A stretch of DNA of 64,000 nt from Siphonodentalium dalli (Eukaryota; Mollusca; Scaphopoda; Gadilida; Siphonodentaliidae): positions 121,865,030 to 121,929,029 of the forward strand of contig CP136067.1 of assembly GCA_032622095.1 (NCBI GenBank), written 5' to 3'. The translations under genes and the position numbers were made by a program. Positions 33,529 to 43,816 of the stretch are shown one piece after another (the stretch's first letter is position 1; every line of letters starts with the position of its first letter). Under the pieces are notes generated by a model. It did not search any database. It was not told the DNA's origin and saw nothing but the letters and a program-made list of their open reading frames with translations.

Positions 33529-35165
33529 TTAATTATCCATATTGTCATCGTCGTCATCTTGCTCAGAGTCTATATGTTTATCATTTTTGTCTTTACTTTT
33601 ATTTCTCATGTACTCCATCAGGAGGGATTTATATGTCCTCAATGAAATCCGAACGGCAGGGAGTATATCATAGCTATCATCTAGCATCTTATACACACGA
33701 TCCATGATTTTTATATGAGTTATTCCCACCACTAACTTCGAGTAAATTTTGTATAAATGCAGCATATGTTTAAAAAGCGCCTCTCACAATCGGGCCGTAT
33801 CTTCACTTTTGATTTTTCTTCAGCCTCTTCTTCCGTCAACCCTTTCTTCATATAACGTTCAACTAATTCATCTAATTCTGCTTTATTGTCATCTAGGACC
33901 TGTAACCACACATCTTTGAAATAATCGTTTTCTTTTTCAGTCGGAAATGTTAATATTTGTCTGTCCTGGTCCGGAATTGAATCTATTTTCTTTGTGTCAG
34001 TTTTCTGTTTTTTATTATTCACTGGTGCTTCTTCACTTGCTTCTCTTTTCTTCCTATCAGAACACCAATTTTTAATGTGCCTTTGTACATCATGGTGGGT
34101 CTCAAACACGACACCACAATCGTCACAGCTTGGCATGATACCGTCTTCGCTTTCAGAGTCGTGTTCCTGCTGTGACAATAGCCTAGGGTATGTCGTTTCA
34201 CTGATGTTATCTTTCGTTTGATGCGTTATCACCTCGACGGGCTCATCAACAGTACTGTTATTTGGTAATATGCTTTCTTCTTTTATACTCGCCTTTGTCA
34301 ACATATTACTGCGCAGTCGCAAACTTTCTGGAGTATTCGTTTTTAAGTCAACTACGAGATAACCAAATGGTTGATTGGTAGCTTTATTGAAATGGCACAT
34401 AAAGTGTTGCGTTTTCTCTTGATACATTTGACGAGCTAGAGTCATTACCTGCATTTTATCTATGGGGTTGTTGAATAGAATCAAGTAGTGGCAATTTCTC
34501 CGTTCGGTGGGGTCCTTGTTATAGTACAGAGATTGGTTAATCGCAAACACTGATATACCCAAATGGTGACTGCCTTCGGTGAATAATTCAGTAACCCGCG
34601 AATCCTTGGACGCCGTAGACATAAGGTCATCAAGTACAATCAGATTGTTTTTTCCAGAATGAATGAGGGTGTCCAAATTAGTCGGAAGACCTTGTATAAA
34701 CTGGACAGATGGCGCGACTGTGTCCTTGATTTCATCGTATAATGGCTGCCAGTACTTATAGAACCAAATTATTTTCTCGGGTGAAGGCTGTATACTCGCT
34801 GAACAATTTTGAATTATACTCTTAAGCAAGTGTGTTTTGCCGCAAGAAGTGGGTCCCGAAATCCACTCGGTAAATGGATGCCTGAACTTGAAGTCATCCT
34901 GCAGCGCGCCACCACTGCTTTCTCTATAAGGCTGTTGTTGTTGTTGTTGTTGTTGGTGTTGTTGTTGTTGTTGTTGTTGAGAATGTTTGAACTTTATATG
35001 CCGTTTTAAACTGTCTGGCCATACATATTTACTTGAACATGTTTCACACTGATGCTTCATCCTTGACAGACAGGAGGGCACTGAGTCTTTTCCTGTAAAA
35101 AGAGAGCCTTTTATGACAAGAAGAACAATATCTATTAATCGAGTTTTCAGTTCCAGATTTTGCAT
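33529..35165 (-). CDS. Polinton-type packaging ATPase with two C2H2-like fingers and polyQ (3' frameshift)
   Basis: The main frame runs from 35165 to 33732 (477 codons). Residues 40-61 form a C2H2 finger (C40, C43, H56, H61), then a 16-residue Gln/His tract. An FtsK/HerA-like ATPase follows, with Walker A GPTSCGKT at 104-111, Walker B NLIVLDDLM at 174-182 and a sensor-like AINQSLYYNKD around 208-218. A second finger lies at 347-368 (C-x2-C-x12-H-x4-C). The C-terminus is acidic/basic and coiled. ATPases of this class pump DNA into Polinton-like particles. The codons before Met36 read like intron (TTTTTACAG precedes GAAAAG on this strand), so the start is probably Met36 at 35060 or lies in an upstream exon. 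Near 33775 the frame shifts, and a natural continuation (33765-33529, ending in an acidic tail) follows. Nearly intact, unlike the 1-6 kb element. Confidence 0.85.
34928..34979. repeat. (GTT)n microsatellite encoding polyglutamine
   Basis: About 16 TTG/GTT units with one GTG variant encode the Gln tract, with one His, on the - strand between the finger and the ATPase domain of the packaging ATPase. All length changes in steps of three keep the frame. Confidence 0.85.
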
Positions 35166-36330
35166 CTAGTGTGGTGGCGCAGGGTCCTAATTTATTCTAG
35201 GACGGTGCCGCCGTGTCTGAGTGCCATTGAGTTATACACCACATAGTTATTTGCCATACGAAATGTCTTATGTTTTCCCGCTTAAGTAACTTTGTAGTAA
35301 CTTTTTATCCCGAGTAAGTGCTATAGAAAGTTCCGGTGCAATGGATACGATTATTCCATCACCAACTCCTGAAATATCAAATCTGTCATACACCCTACAT
35401 GACTCTAACTGTTTTTCGCCACTGGGTTCGTTGTTGTCTCATATGGACTTCGCGTCTCGCGGCCGGGATGGGATTGCCCCTAGAGCCCGAAGCCGCCATC
35501 GTACGCCGCCGCCGCCAGCCATATTGGCCACAAGCCGCCGCCAGCCATATTATTTCTAACGCCAGCCACATTTATAAATCTCCGCCGCCGGAATTGTAAA
35601 ATGGCTGAGCCGTGTGCATGGGCTTATATGTCAAGCACAACTGTACTGTGAATCGCAAAGAACTAAACCGCATTGCCTAATATTGGCATACTCGCATGGA
35701 CACGGCATGGTTGTTATATTATCAGAACACCTGTCCCCTTAATGTGGAAGACTATCCCAATACATGCTTTAATATAACTGAATGGGCGCATCCTTCGGTA
35801 TTGAAAGGGTTAAAATATAAATTGTTTATATCGACAACACCCAGTCTCAGACATAACTGGCATTTGTCAATAAGAATAGAAAATAAGAATAGAAAATACT
35901 TTGAAATATTATATATCATTACTATCGGGTTCATCATTCAATGATGCATGCATATATCGCAAGATGGCAATGATGATAGCAGTCTGAAGTCGACAGAAGT
36001 CCCAATGTAACAACTTATACCGATTTAATAGGAAACTACATAGTATATCCATGCCAGTCCTTCGTGAATTTTCGCCATAATGGAAAAGCCCAACATCAAA
36101 AGATTATGTGTGGTCTGGAAATCTACGGGTTCACCACAAACGCTAAAAAAAACCGGCGTCTATAACCGGTAACAGGGGATTAGGAACATTTCGGAAACGA
36201 AAATACGCTGAATGATAACATCTCAGCCGGCTGAGCCGCCATATTTCGTCAGCCATGAACGTCGTGACTGAGCCGGCTTAGCTAGCTAACCAGCCACGAA
36301 AATCGGTTGAGCCAGCCATGAAAACTATTT
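35166..36330. other. Region upstream of the ATPase with CCG/CCAGCCA repeats, no clear gene
   Basis: Short repeats of GCCGCCGCCAGCCATATT occur at 35505-35600 and of GAGCCGGCT/CCAGCCA at 36220-36320. Open frames at 35341-35599 and 35696-35944 have no recognisable domain. The latter (MDTAWLLYYQNTCPLNVEDY) could be a small gene of the same element, but this is a guess. Confidence 0.35.
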
Positions 36331-36803
36331 GTCGTGGCTTCGGGGTCTAATTGCCCCTATCTACTCGTCTTCCCTCCCATTTCACTCTGCTTCCCTCCCT
36401 GTCGACTCCTCGATCCGACCTCCCCGGGGGCGAGGAGTTGCTTTCACCCCTCCTCGTCCAATGAGGGCAACCTGCCCAACGGAGAGCTCGCTTAGGGATG
36501 GTTCAGACGTTTGGCACATTCCACCGAAACTCAATGGGGGTGGGTGAAAAATCGCGAAACCAGATAAAACAAAATTGACGAGTGGATGTAATGGGTAGTA
36601 TCTATATATGTGCAACTGTAGTGCGATTTTCTAAGTTTTTGAGCGAACGAGCATGGGATGTTGTACGAATGCTTTATGTTCACATTCAGATGTATGACGG
36701 GGAAAGTTAGTCATTATATAACCAGCCATGAAACTTATAATTGAATTTACACCGTTTATCTAGAAATTTATCTTTGCGAAGAAGTCAACTCTGCTCCACA
36801 TGA
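36331..36803. other. Gene-free spacer, partly GC-rich
   Basis: Overlapping open frames on both strands (36329-36547 and 36382-36615) arise from a GC-rich stretch and have no domain. Nothing else recognised. Confidence 0.35.
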
Positions 36804-39200
36804 AATGAAAGTGTCAATGACACTGTAGCTCAACTTAGGTAGGGGAATAATTTAATGGTTGACAGTAAATGGAGGAATAGGAAAGGTGCTAATTGAAATG
36901 TCTAACCTGCACCAAAGGATTTAGTGATGCAAAGAGTAAAATACATGATGGCTGCTGGCGGCCATGTTTTTGGCCAATTGACCCCAAAAGGACTCGTTCC
37001 CATCTACGTGTCATTGGTAACATCCATGACAAATTTTATGAAGATCTGACCAAAGCTACGACCTACAAACTTCATGATGATCAGACGAACAGTACGACCT
37101 GTAGACCGCGCCAATGGATTGAATTTTAAAATTCAAAATGGCCCGCCCGAAAGGATTTAGTCATGCAAAGAGTAAAATCCAAGATGGCTGCTGGCGGCCA
37201 TGTTTTTGGACAGAATGACCCCAAAATGACTCATTCCCATCTACATGTCAATGTCAACATTCATGACAAATTTCATAAAGATTAGACCAAGGTATAACCT
37301 GTAGCCCAAAAGGATTTAGTCATGCAAAGAGTAAAATCCAAGATGGCTGCTGGCGGCCATGTTTTTTGGCCGAACGACCCCAAAATGACTCACTCCCATC
37401 AACATGTCAACATTCATGACAAATTTCATAAAGATTAGACCAAGGTACGACCTGTAGCCCGCGCCAAAGGATTTAGTCATGCAAAGAGTAAAATCCAAGA
37501 TGGCTGCTGGTGGCCATGTTTTTCAGCCGAACGACCCCAAAATGACTCGTTCCCATCTACATGTCATTGTTAACATCCATGACAAATTTCATGATCTTCC
37601 GATCAAAGCTACGACCTGTAGCCCGCGCCCAAAGGATTTAGTCATGAAAAGAGTAAAATCGAAGATGGCTGCTGGCGGCCATGTTTTTTGGCCGAACGAC
37701 CCCAAAATGACTCGTTCCCATCTACATGTCAATATTAACATCCATGACAAATTTCATGATGATCAGACGAACAGTACGACCTGTAGCCCGCGCCAATGGA
37801 TTGAATCTTGAAATCCAAGATGGCTGCCAGCGCCATGTTTTTTGGCCGAATGACCCCAAAATGACTCGTTCCCATCTACATGTCAATATTAACATTCATG
37901 ACAAATTTCATAAAGATTAGACCAAGGTATAACCTGTAGCCCGCGCAAAAGGATTTAGTCATGCAAAGAGTAAAATCCAAGATGGCTGCTGGCGGCCATG
38001 TTTTTTGGCCGAACGACCCCAAAATGACTCACTCCCATCTACATGTCAACATTCATGACAAATTTCATAAAGATTAGACCAAGGTACGACCTGTAGCCCG
38101 CGCCAAAGGATTTAGTCATGCAAAGAGTAAAATCCAAGATGGCTGCTGGTGGCCATGTTTTTCAGCCGAACGACCCCAAAATGACTCGTTCCCATCTACA
38201 TGTCATTGTTAACATCCATGACAAATTTCATGATCTTCCGATCAAAGCTACGACCTGTAGCCCGCGCCAAAGGATTTAGTCATGAAAAGAGTAAAATCGA
38301 AGATGGCTGCTGGCGGCCATGTTTTTTGGCCGAACGACCCCAAAATGACTCGTTCCCATCTACATGTCAATATTAACATCCATGACAAATTTCATGATGA
38401 TCAGACGAACAGTACGACCTGTAGCCCGCGCCAATGGATTGAATTTTGAAATCTAAGATGGCCGCCAGCAGCCATGTTTTTTGGCCGAATGACCCCACAA
38501 TGATTCGTTCCCATCTACATGTCAATGTCAACATTCATGACAAATTTCATAAAAATTAGACCAAAGGTACAACCTGTAGCCCGCGCCAAAGGATTTAGTC
38601 ATGTAAAGAGTAACATCCAAGATGGCTGCTGGCGGCCATGTTTTTTGGCCGAACGACTCCAAAATCACTCGTTCCCATCTACATGTCAGTGTTAACATCC
38701 ATGACAAATTTCATAAACTTCCGACCAACGCAACGACCTGTAGCCCGCGCCAAATGATTTAGTCATGCAAAGAGTAAAATCCAAGATGGCTGCTGGCAGC
38801 CATGTTTTTAGGCCGAACGACCCCAAAATCACTCGTTCCCATCTACATGTCATTATTAACATCAATCACAAATTTCATGATGATCAGACGAATGGTACGA
38901 CCTGTAGCCCGCGCCAATGGATTGAATCTTGAAATCCAAGATGGCTGCCAGCAGCCATGTTTTTTGGCCGAATGACCCCAAAATGAATCTTATCCCATCT
39001 ACATGTCAATGTCAACATTCATGACAAATTTCATAAAGATCAGACCAAAGGTACGACCTGTAGCCCGCGCCAAATGAAATTGTTGACGGACACACGCACA
39101 CATGGACACACACATACACGGACACACGGACACACGGACGACGGACGCCAAAACATGGCAATAGCTCAAACTTACAAAAGTAAGTTGAGCTAAAAATGAA
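36804..39200 (+). mobile_element. Tandem-core element copy B (2.4 kb, with ends)
   Basis: The family start AATGAAAGTGTCAATGACAC TGTAGCTCAACTT lies at 36804-36836. About thirteen core units follow. The tail has GTTGACGGACACACGCACAC with further GGACACAC repeats, GACGGACGCC, GGCAATAGCTCAAACTTAC and a snap-back ending TAAGTTGAGCTAAAAATGA at 39181-39199. TAGCTCAACTT near the 5' end and AAGTTGAGCTA near the 3' end are inverted copies. This is the most complete member in the window and defines both ends. It carries no coding capacity; short frames such as 37479-37811 are repeat artefacts. Confidence 0.75.
36900..39080. repeat. ~160-bp tandem units with a ~638-bp higher-order period
   Basis: Units share CCAAGATGGCTGCTGGCGGC CATG, GGCCGAACGACCCCAAAATG, TCGTTCCCATCTACATGTCA, CATGACAAATTTCAT and GTACGACCTGTAGCCCGCGC, with starts near 36944, 37184, 37340, 37498, 37663, 37818, 37979, 38136, 38301, 38456, 38619, 38784 and 38939. 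Unit variants at 37340-37818 (ACTCACTCCC, then TTCAGCCGAACG, then AAATCGAAGATGG) reappear in the same order 638-639 bp later. Confidence 0.85.
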
Positions 39201-39387
39201 ATTGAGTCATCGTCAACAATGTTCCTATCGCAAAACACACTTACGCCCCATTTGCATGTGTTATGAAATATGAATGCACATATTTTTCTGTAGAGGTACG
39301 TCGGCGTGTTCTAAACACTATCTCAGATCTCATATACACAAATTCCCATTTGCAGTATGACATAGGAGCCCATTTGCAAGACGAATA
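39201..39387. other. Presumed 5' flank of the transporter gene
   Basis: Non-repetitive sequence between the repeat element and the first exon. An in-frame TGA at 39358-39360 precedes the first ATG. No TATA box could be assigned with confidence. Confidence 0.4.
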
Positions 39388-39535
39388 ATGGGAATCAACG
39401 CTAAATTCGTCACTCCGCTGAAATGGGCGGCGCTAATAGTAGGTGGGTTGGCGAAGTTCATGAGTGGCACCATCCTCGTCTTCAACGTGTATCAGAATGC
39501 ATTCAAGTACACGTATAACTACACCCAAACAGAAG
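39388..39535 (+). CDS. Transporter exon 1
   Basis: It encodes residues 1-49 plus one base, beginning MGINAKFVTPLKWAALIVGG, with TM1. An in-frame TGA 30 bases upstream makes this ATG the first possible start. The donor is GAAG/GTAAGC at 39536. Confidence 0.85.
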
Positions 39536-42500
39536 GTAAGCTTTAGATGGTCTTGCAATACCCCAAAATAGCTACAATAGCCATTGTAGCTACATACGAT
39601 TAATGATGATGGATGGATCTGGTTGAATTGAGATAACCCAATCCAACACACAATCATTTAAATATACAAGAACATGGTTTGATTATACTCTTAGTAAATT
39701 AATATTGTTTGCCATTTTCATGTATAATTAACAAATATCCCAACATTGTTACTTTTTCCTGACAACTGTACCTAAATATAAGAAGAATAGATCGTATATG
39801 GGTGGATCTGAGTCCCATATCACATAGCATAATCAATTTCTAAACAGAGGCATGTGCTTATAGCTATGCTTCTCGGATATTCTGAAAGTTGGTGCAACCG
39901 AAATGTCATCGGCGGTGGTTTCATAAGCTGTATCAACATAATACCCCGACCCTTAGTTGCGACAGCTCGCGGTAATGCTTGCACGCAATGCAAATTGGTT
40001 AAATATTGTTTTACGATAGACAAATATAGCTACAATAGCTACATATAACTATTGTAGCTATAATTGTGAATTGACAGACCTGTTTAGAGTGCGCTCACAG
40101 GCTGGCAAATTTGACTGACAATGTGCATCGAATTCGTCGTAGACTGCTTGCCGTGATACGATATGAGTGACAAATTACTTATAATATGCACATACATCAC
40201 CGTCGTTCTATTACTAACATTTGTCAGAAATTATATAGTCTTTAACCCTTTCATGACGGGAGCTGCGCGGGTGGATATGTAATATCAATAACACCCACTG
40301 ATTCGAAACATATTTACATTATTAGCGTCGATTTGGCTTTTACCGGATTATGCCGGCATTTGGAAAAAACATGGTATCGGACAAAAATATCCGGCCAGGA
40401 ATGTATATGGTCTCATTGTGTGCGTAAATGATTCATAAAACGAGCGGAAAACAAAATCGCATGTGATACTATCTTTACTATAATGGCGATCAAAGATACC
40501 TGGGGCATATCAAGCAAAATGGCCACCACGATGGACGCCATCTTGTCTTTAGTCTCTGCGGCCACTTGTTTTTTCTTGCTAACATCCGAAAAAATTAAGA
40601 GGATAAATTAAGAAAGAAAATTAGTGGGTGAAGTTGACTCCTGGGGGTGCAAATATCGAACAATATGTCCTGGACTATAATTAATTAGCCGTGTATTTAC
40701 ACAAATTTAGGGAGCATAACTGTATTGATATTTAATTGTTTGTAACTTGTTGGTGCTGCCCTGGAAGTTTCTTATTCTTGAATGTCTCTCATTTCAGCTG
40801 AGGTGATGTCTTCTGTGCTCAACCTTGGTCTCGGCATCGGTTTCATACCCGGGATGATATTCGACAGCTATGGACCGACCGTAACGTCAATAATCGGACT
40901 AGTAGTTTCTGCTGCAGGGTACTTTCTGATCTGGAGTTCAACGAAGATGACGGAATTTTACCACACGAGAAGCTGGTTGATCGCAATTTATTTCCTGCTC
41001 GGAGGTAAGACATTTATGAGATGAGTACTTGTGCCATGCGGGGTGGACTCCATCTTGGACCCCCTCGGTATTTGGAGTATCCGGCTGTTATATATAAGGA
41101 GAAATGCAGAAATTTGAGTATATCTGGTCGACTACTTCGACTGACGGCAATTGTGACTGTTGTTCAGAGGCAACATTAGTCCCATTAAAGGGGAACTGTA
41201 CACTAAATTCGGCCATTTGTGGGACCATCTCCTATACTCGACTGAATATATGCAACAAATGAATGAATTTGAGCCATGTGCGAGTGCAAAATACACTCAT
41301 CTGCTCTATGAACAATGTAAACAACATGGTCATTATAATGAAAATCAGTTTATGGCTCGGGTCATTAACTCATTTTCATTATAATTACCGTGTGTGTTTT
41401 TTACAATATTCAGAAAGCACATGAGTGTATTTTTGCAATCATCCAGTGGTTTGTGATGGTAGGAAGCGTATGGGTGTGTTCCGGTCTCTCATGTGGCTTG
41501 AATCCATTGGGGACCATAATGGAAATAAATGGTCTTAGAACTGATTTTTTTATGCTATACCCGATGGTGTTTGGTCACTTGTTAGTGCCGGACAACTCAG
41601 TTACGGTATCATACCCTGTATAAACGCCATACTCATGCTGGGCAATGGTCAACTGCGGAAGTGGTGATGTACCACATGGTACATCACATCCTTCCGCAGG
41701 TGACCTATGTCCAGTAATAAATCAACTAATTTGATATTCTACATCTTTACAATTTCTGTTAATCTGTTACTTGTTACATGTATATCACATATATACCATG
41801 TATTTATATTTATTTGTATCTATACATGTAGGTTGTTCTACACCAATGTGTGTCTTAAAGACCATTAAAACGTATCTTATCTTATCTTATTATCACGTTT
41901 GTATTCATCGCCGCCATATACGTGAAAAATGACCCATGAACTGTGCTATATTTGCGAGATCTATCTCGATTGCTTGTGAAATCATCGTGGGATGTTGCAC
42001 CACCTTTTTAAACTCGATTCTAATTCATAATGATTTTTAGTCGCCAGTGACTTACTATAATTCAATCCCATATTCACTCTATTCCAGCCCATGGATCACT
42101 TTTCACGTTCATGGCGGCGATGAATACAAACATTGTCAACTTCAGTGACGAGTACCGAGGGACAGTGATCGGTCTGCTCAATGCATGTTTGTCTGGCGGA
42201 CCAACTGTTTTCGCTATTGTCTACTACGCATTTTTCGTCGAAGGTGATCCTAGCTGTGACGAAAACCACGACTTCGCTGGATTTATGGTGTTTACTGGAA
42301 TCAGTTCTACAGTAGTCAATGCTTTGTGTGTGGCATTCCTACACGTATACCCCAAGGATGCATATTCAACTAAAAAGCCACGTGATCCGGTCTCATCATA
42401 TGCATCAACAAATCAGCTTCAGTTAGAATCAAGCAGCAATTTCGATACAGAAAACTGGACACCATCGTCTTGTAATGAAAAATCACATAATTCAAGTAAC

Positions 42501-43298
42501 AACGACCTGGTTTCATCACAAGACAACGCTGTTCGCGATGAGGACAGTCCTGGGTTCAAGAATATGATTTTGGACATCGACTTCCATATATTCCTGTGGT
42601 CATTCGCTCTCGCCGCAACAAATGGTCTAGTGTATATTAATAATCTCACTACAACTACCAAATCTATGGGATGGGCATCTCACGACAACTATCTCGTGCT
42701 AATTTTACCCATAATGATGTTAATATCCGGTTTTTCAATGGGGGTGTTTTCGGACCGAATCAAGAGACGAGTGCCACGTATGTATTTCGTCCTATTCAGT
42801 GTCGGAATGCTACTACTGTCAGCCATATTGGTGACTTCTGCTATCAGTTCATTCCCTGCACTGATCGTTGCAACCGTAATTAATGGAATAGGATATGGAG
42901 CAATATTTTCGGCCGCCCCAACGTACCTCAGTGAGCTGTTCGGTATCAGTAGCTTCGGTCGGAACTGGGGAATATTCCTATTACTGGCTGCTCTGGTAGG
43001 AATGGGCTTTCAGACACTTTTCGGAGTACTCTACGACTCCAACATAGACAATGGACAGTTCCGACACGAGTCATTGGCGTCATGCGACAACCATACTGTT
43101 CACGGAGATAGCCTGGTGTGTTATGGTGCAGACTGTGTACAGGGGGGCTATGCTGCCATCGTGGGAGTAACCGCCGTCGCATTCATTTTAATCGCTTTCT
43201 TTACAGTGCGGAAGTCTAAGAATACATCGTATGCCCTTGATACCAATAAGGTCAACAATCCTCATTGTTATCCTTCATCCCATTCTCTCCACATCTGA
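39388..43298 (+). CDS. Major facilitator superfamily transporter, three exons, 521 aa
   Basis: Joining exons 39388-39535, 40798-41004 and 42088-43298 keeps one open frame of 522 codons including the stop. Both introns are phase 1 with GT..AG borders. The predicted membrane protein has about 12 hydrophobic segments in the usual 6+6 arrangement. Segments 1-4 lie in exons 1 and 2 (for example SVLNLGLGIGFIPGMIFDSY followed by GPTVTS, the D-x-x-G-P-R-like loop after TM2). A long polar Ser/Asn/Asp-rich cytoplasmic loop spans residues 205-285. The second half contains SGFSMGVFSDRIKRRVPR (the repeated MFS loop motif) and SAAPTYLSELFGISSFGRNW. A Cys-rich loop (CDNHTVHGDSLVCYGADC) with N-glycosylation-type sites precedes the last segment. 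The overall pattern resembles the nodulin-like/NFD4 group of MFS proteins; the substrate is unknown. AATAAA at 43431-43436 is a likely poly(A) signal. Confidence 0.88.
39536..40797 (+). other. Transporter intron 1
   Basis: 1,262 bp, AT-rich, phase 1. It contains two short stretches of ATAGCTACAATAG-like repeats (near 39570 and 40025) and old repeat text (CAAAATGGCCACCACGATGG near 40516). No coding feature was recognised; the small frames at 39433-40048 are not conserved domains. Confidence 0.7.
40798..41004 (+). CDS. Transporter exon 2
   Basis: The acceptor is CTCATTTCAG just before 40798 and the donor GGAG/GTAAGA at 41005. It encodes TM2, TM3 and most of TM4 (VSAAGYFLIWSSTK, SWLIAIYFLLGG). 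Confidence 0.88.
41630..41892 (+). mobile_element. 5'-truncated non-LTR element 3' tail
   Basis: Non-coding 3' region ends in TAAAGACCATTAAAACGTATC followed by (TTATC)n at 41873-41892. Tails of short repeats such as (ATCTT)n or (TATCC)n are typical ends of CR1/RTE-like retrotransposons. The insertion at 46234-47118 has the same style. Confidence 0.5.
41897..41940 (-). repeat. Inverted copy of the exon 3 5' end inside intron 2
   Basis: These 44 bases (GTTTGTATTCATCGCCGCCA and onward) are complementary to 42088-42131, the first 44 bases of exon 3, with about 38 matches. In the transcript they could pair around a ~145-nt loop that includes the acceptor site. Confidence 0.8.
42088..43298 (+). 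CDS. Transporter exon 3
   Basis: The acceptor CTCTATTCCAG ends at 42087. It encodes AHGSLFTFMAAMNTNIVNF onward through TM12 and the C-terminal tail, ending at TGA 43296-43298. At 1,211 bases it is unusually long for an internal coding exon, and the whole second half of the protein lacks introns. Confidence 0.9.
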
Positions 43299-43430
43299 TT
43301 TTCTGAGGGTGCATCACATGCTTTTGAAATTTGTATCAACCTTCTTGGATGGTCATGGATAGTTCTAGATATTGAATCAGTATTCTATCTTATATAATTC
43401 AAAGTGATTTAGATTGTCCAATTTGATCAA

Positions 43431-43436
43431 AATAAA
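43431..43436 (+). promoter_or_regulatory. Candidate polyadenylation signal AATAAA
   Basis: Canonical hexamer 133 bases after the transporter stop codon, in AT-rich 3' UTR-like DNA. Confidence 0.5.
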
Positions 43437-43689
43437 CTGATTAATGGGTTATTGAAATGTAATTTGACTGTTACAGCATGAGAATAGTTTACATAAAAGA
43501 TATCTAAATTTTAAAAGAGGAAGAGGGGACTAAAAATAGGGTCGGGAGGGGATGTAAATCAAGCAATTTTGTTTATATTGGCCTTAACTTGTTTATCTTC
43601 GTTGAAAACGGAAAAGGAAGTTATAAATATAACGTTCACTGGCATTTAAAAATTAGGACTGTCCACCTGGCAACTAAACCGGAGCTCCG

Positions 43690-43815
43690 TAAAAGCCAGG
43701 GTCCGTAACAGCCGGGGTCCGTATAAGCCAGGGTCCGTATCAGCCGGTGGTCCGTAAAAGCCAGTGTCCGTAAGAGCCAGGGTCCGTAAGAGCCAGGGTC
43801 CGTATCAGCCGCATA
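43690..43815 (+). repeat. 16-bp minisatellite (GGTCCGTAAGAGCCAG)
   Basis: About eight variable units of GGTCCGTAANAGCCAG/GGTCCGTATCAGCCGG lie directly against the left edge of the duplicated transporter fragment. Confidence 0.8.
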
Positions 43816-43816
43816 C

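Larger units (their letters stand above)
41005..42087 (+). other. Transporter intron 2, with retrotransposon tail and inverted exon copy
   Basis: 1,083 bp, phase 1. It holds a short inverted pair (41282-41305 against 41417-41440, AAAATACACTCAT), a 5'-truncated retrotransposon tail (about 41630-41892), and an inverted copy of the exon 3 start at 41897-41940. The frame at 41390-41623 is not a recognisable exon. Confidence 0.7.

Noticed and set aside
37479-37811. 110-codon + frame in the 36.8-39.2 kb array
   Set aside because: Matches the ~160-bp repeat unit and recurs only as repeat sequence.
41390-41623. Possible extra exon of the transporter gene
   Set aside because: The three other exons join in exact frame without it. 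The peptide has no MFS feature at this place and no fitting splice sites were seen.
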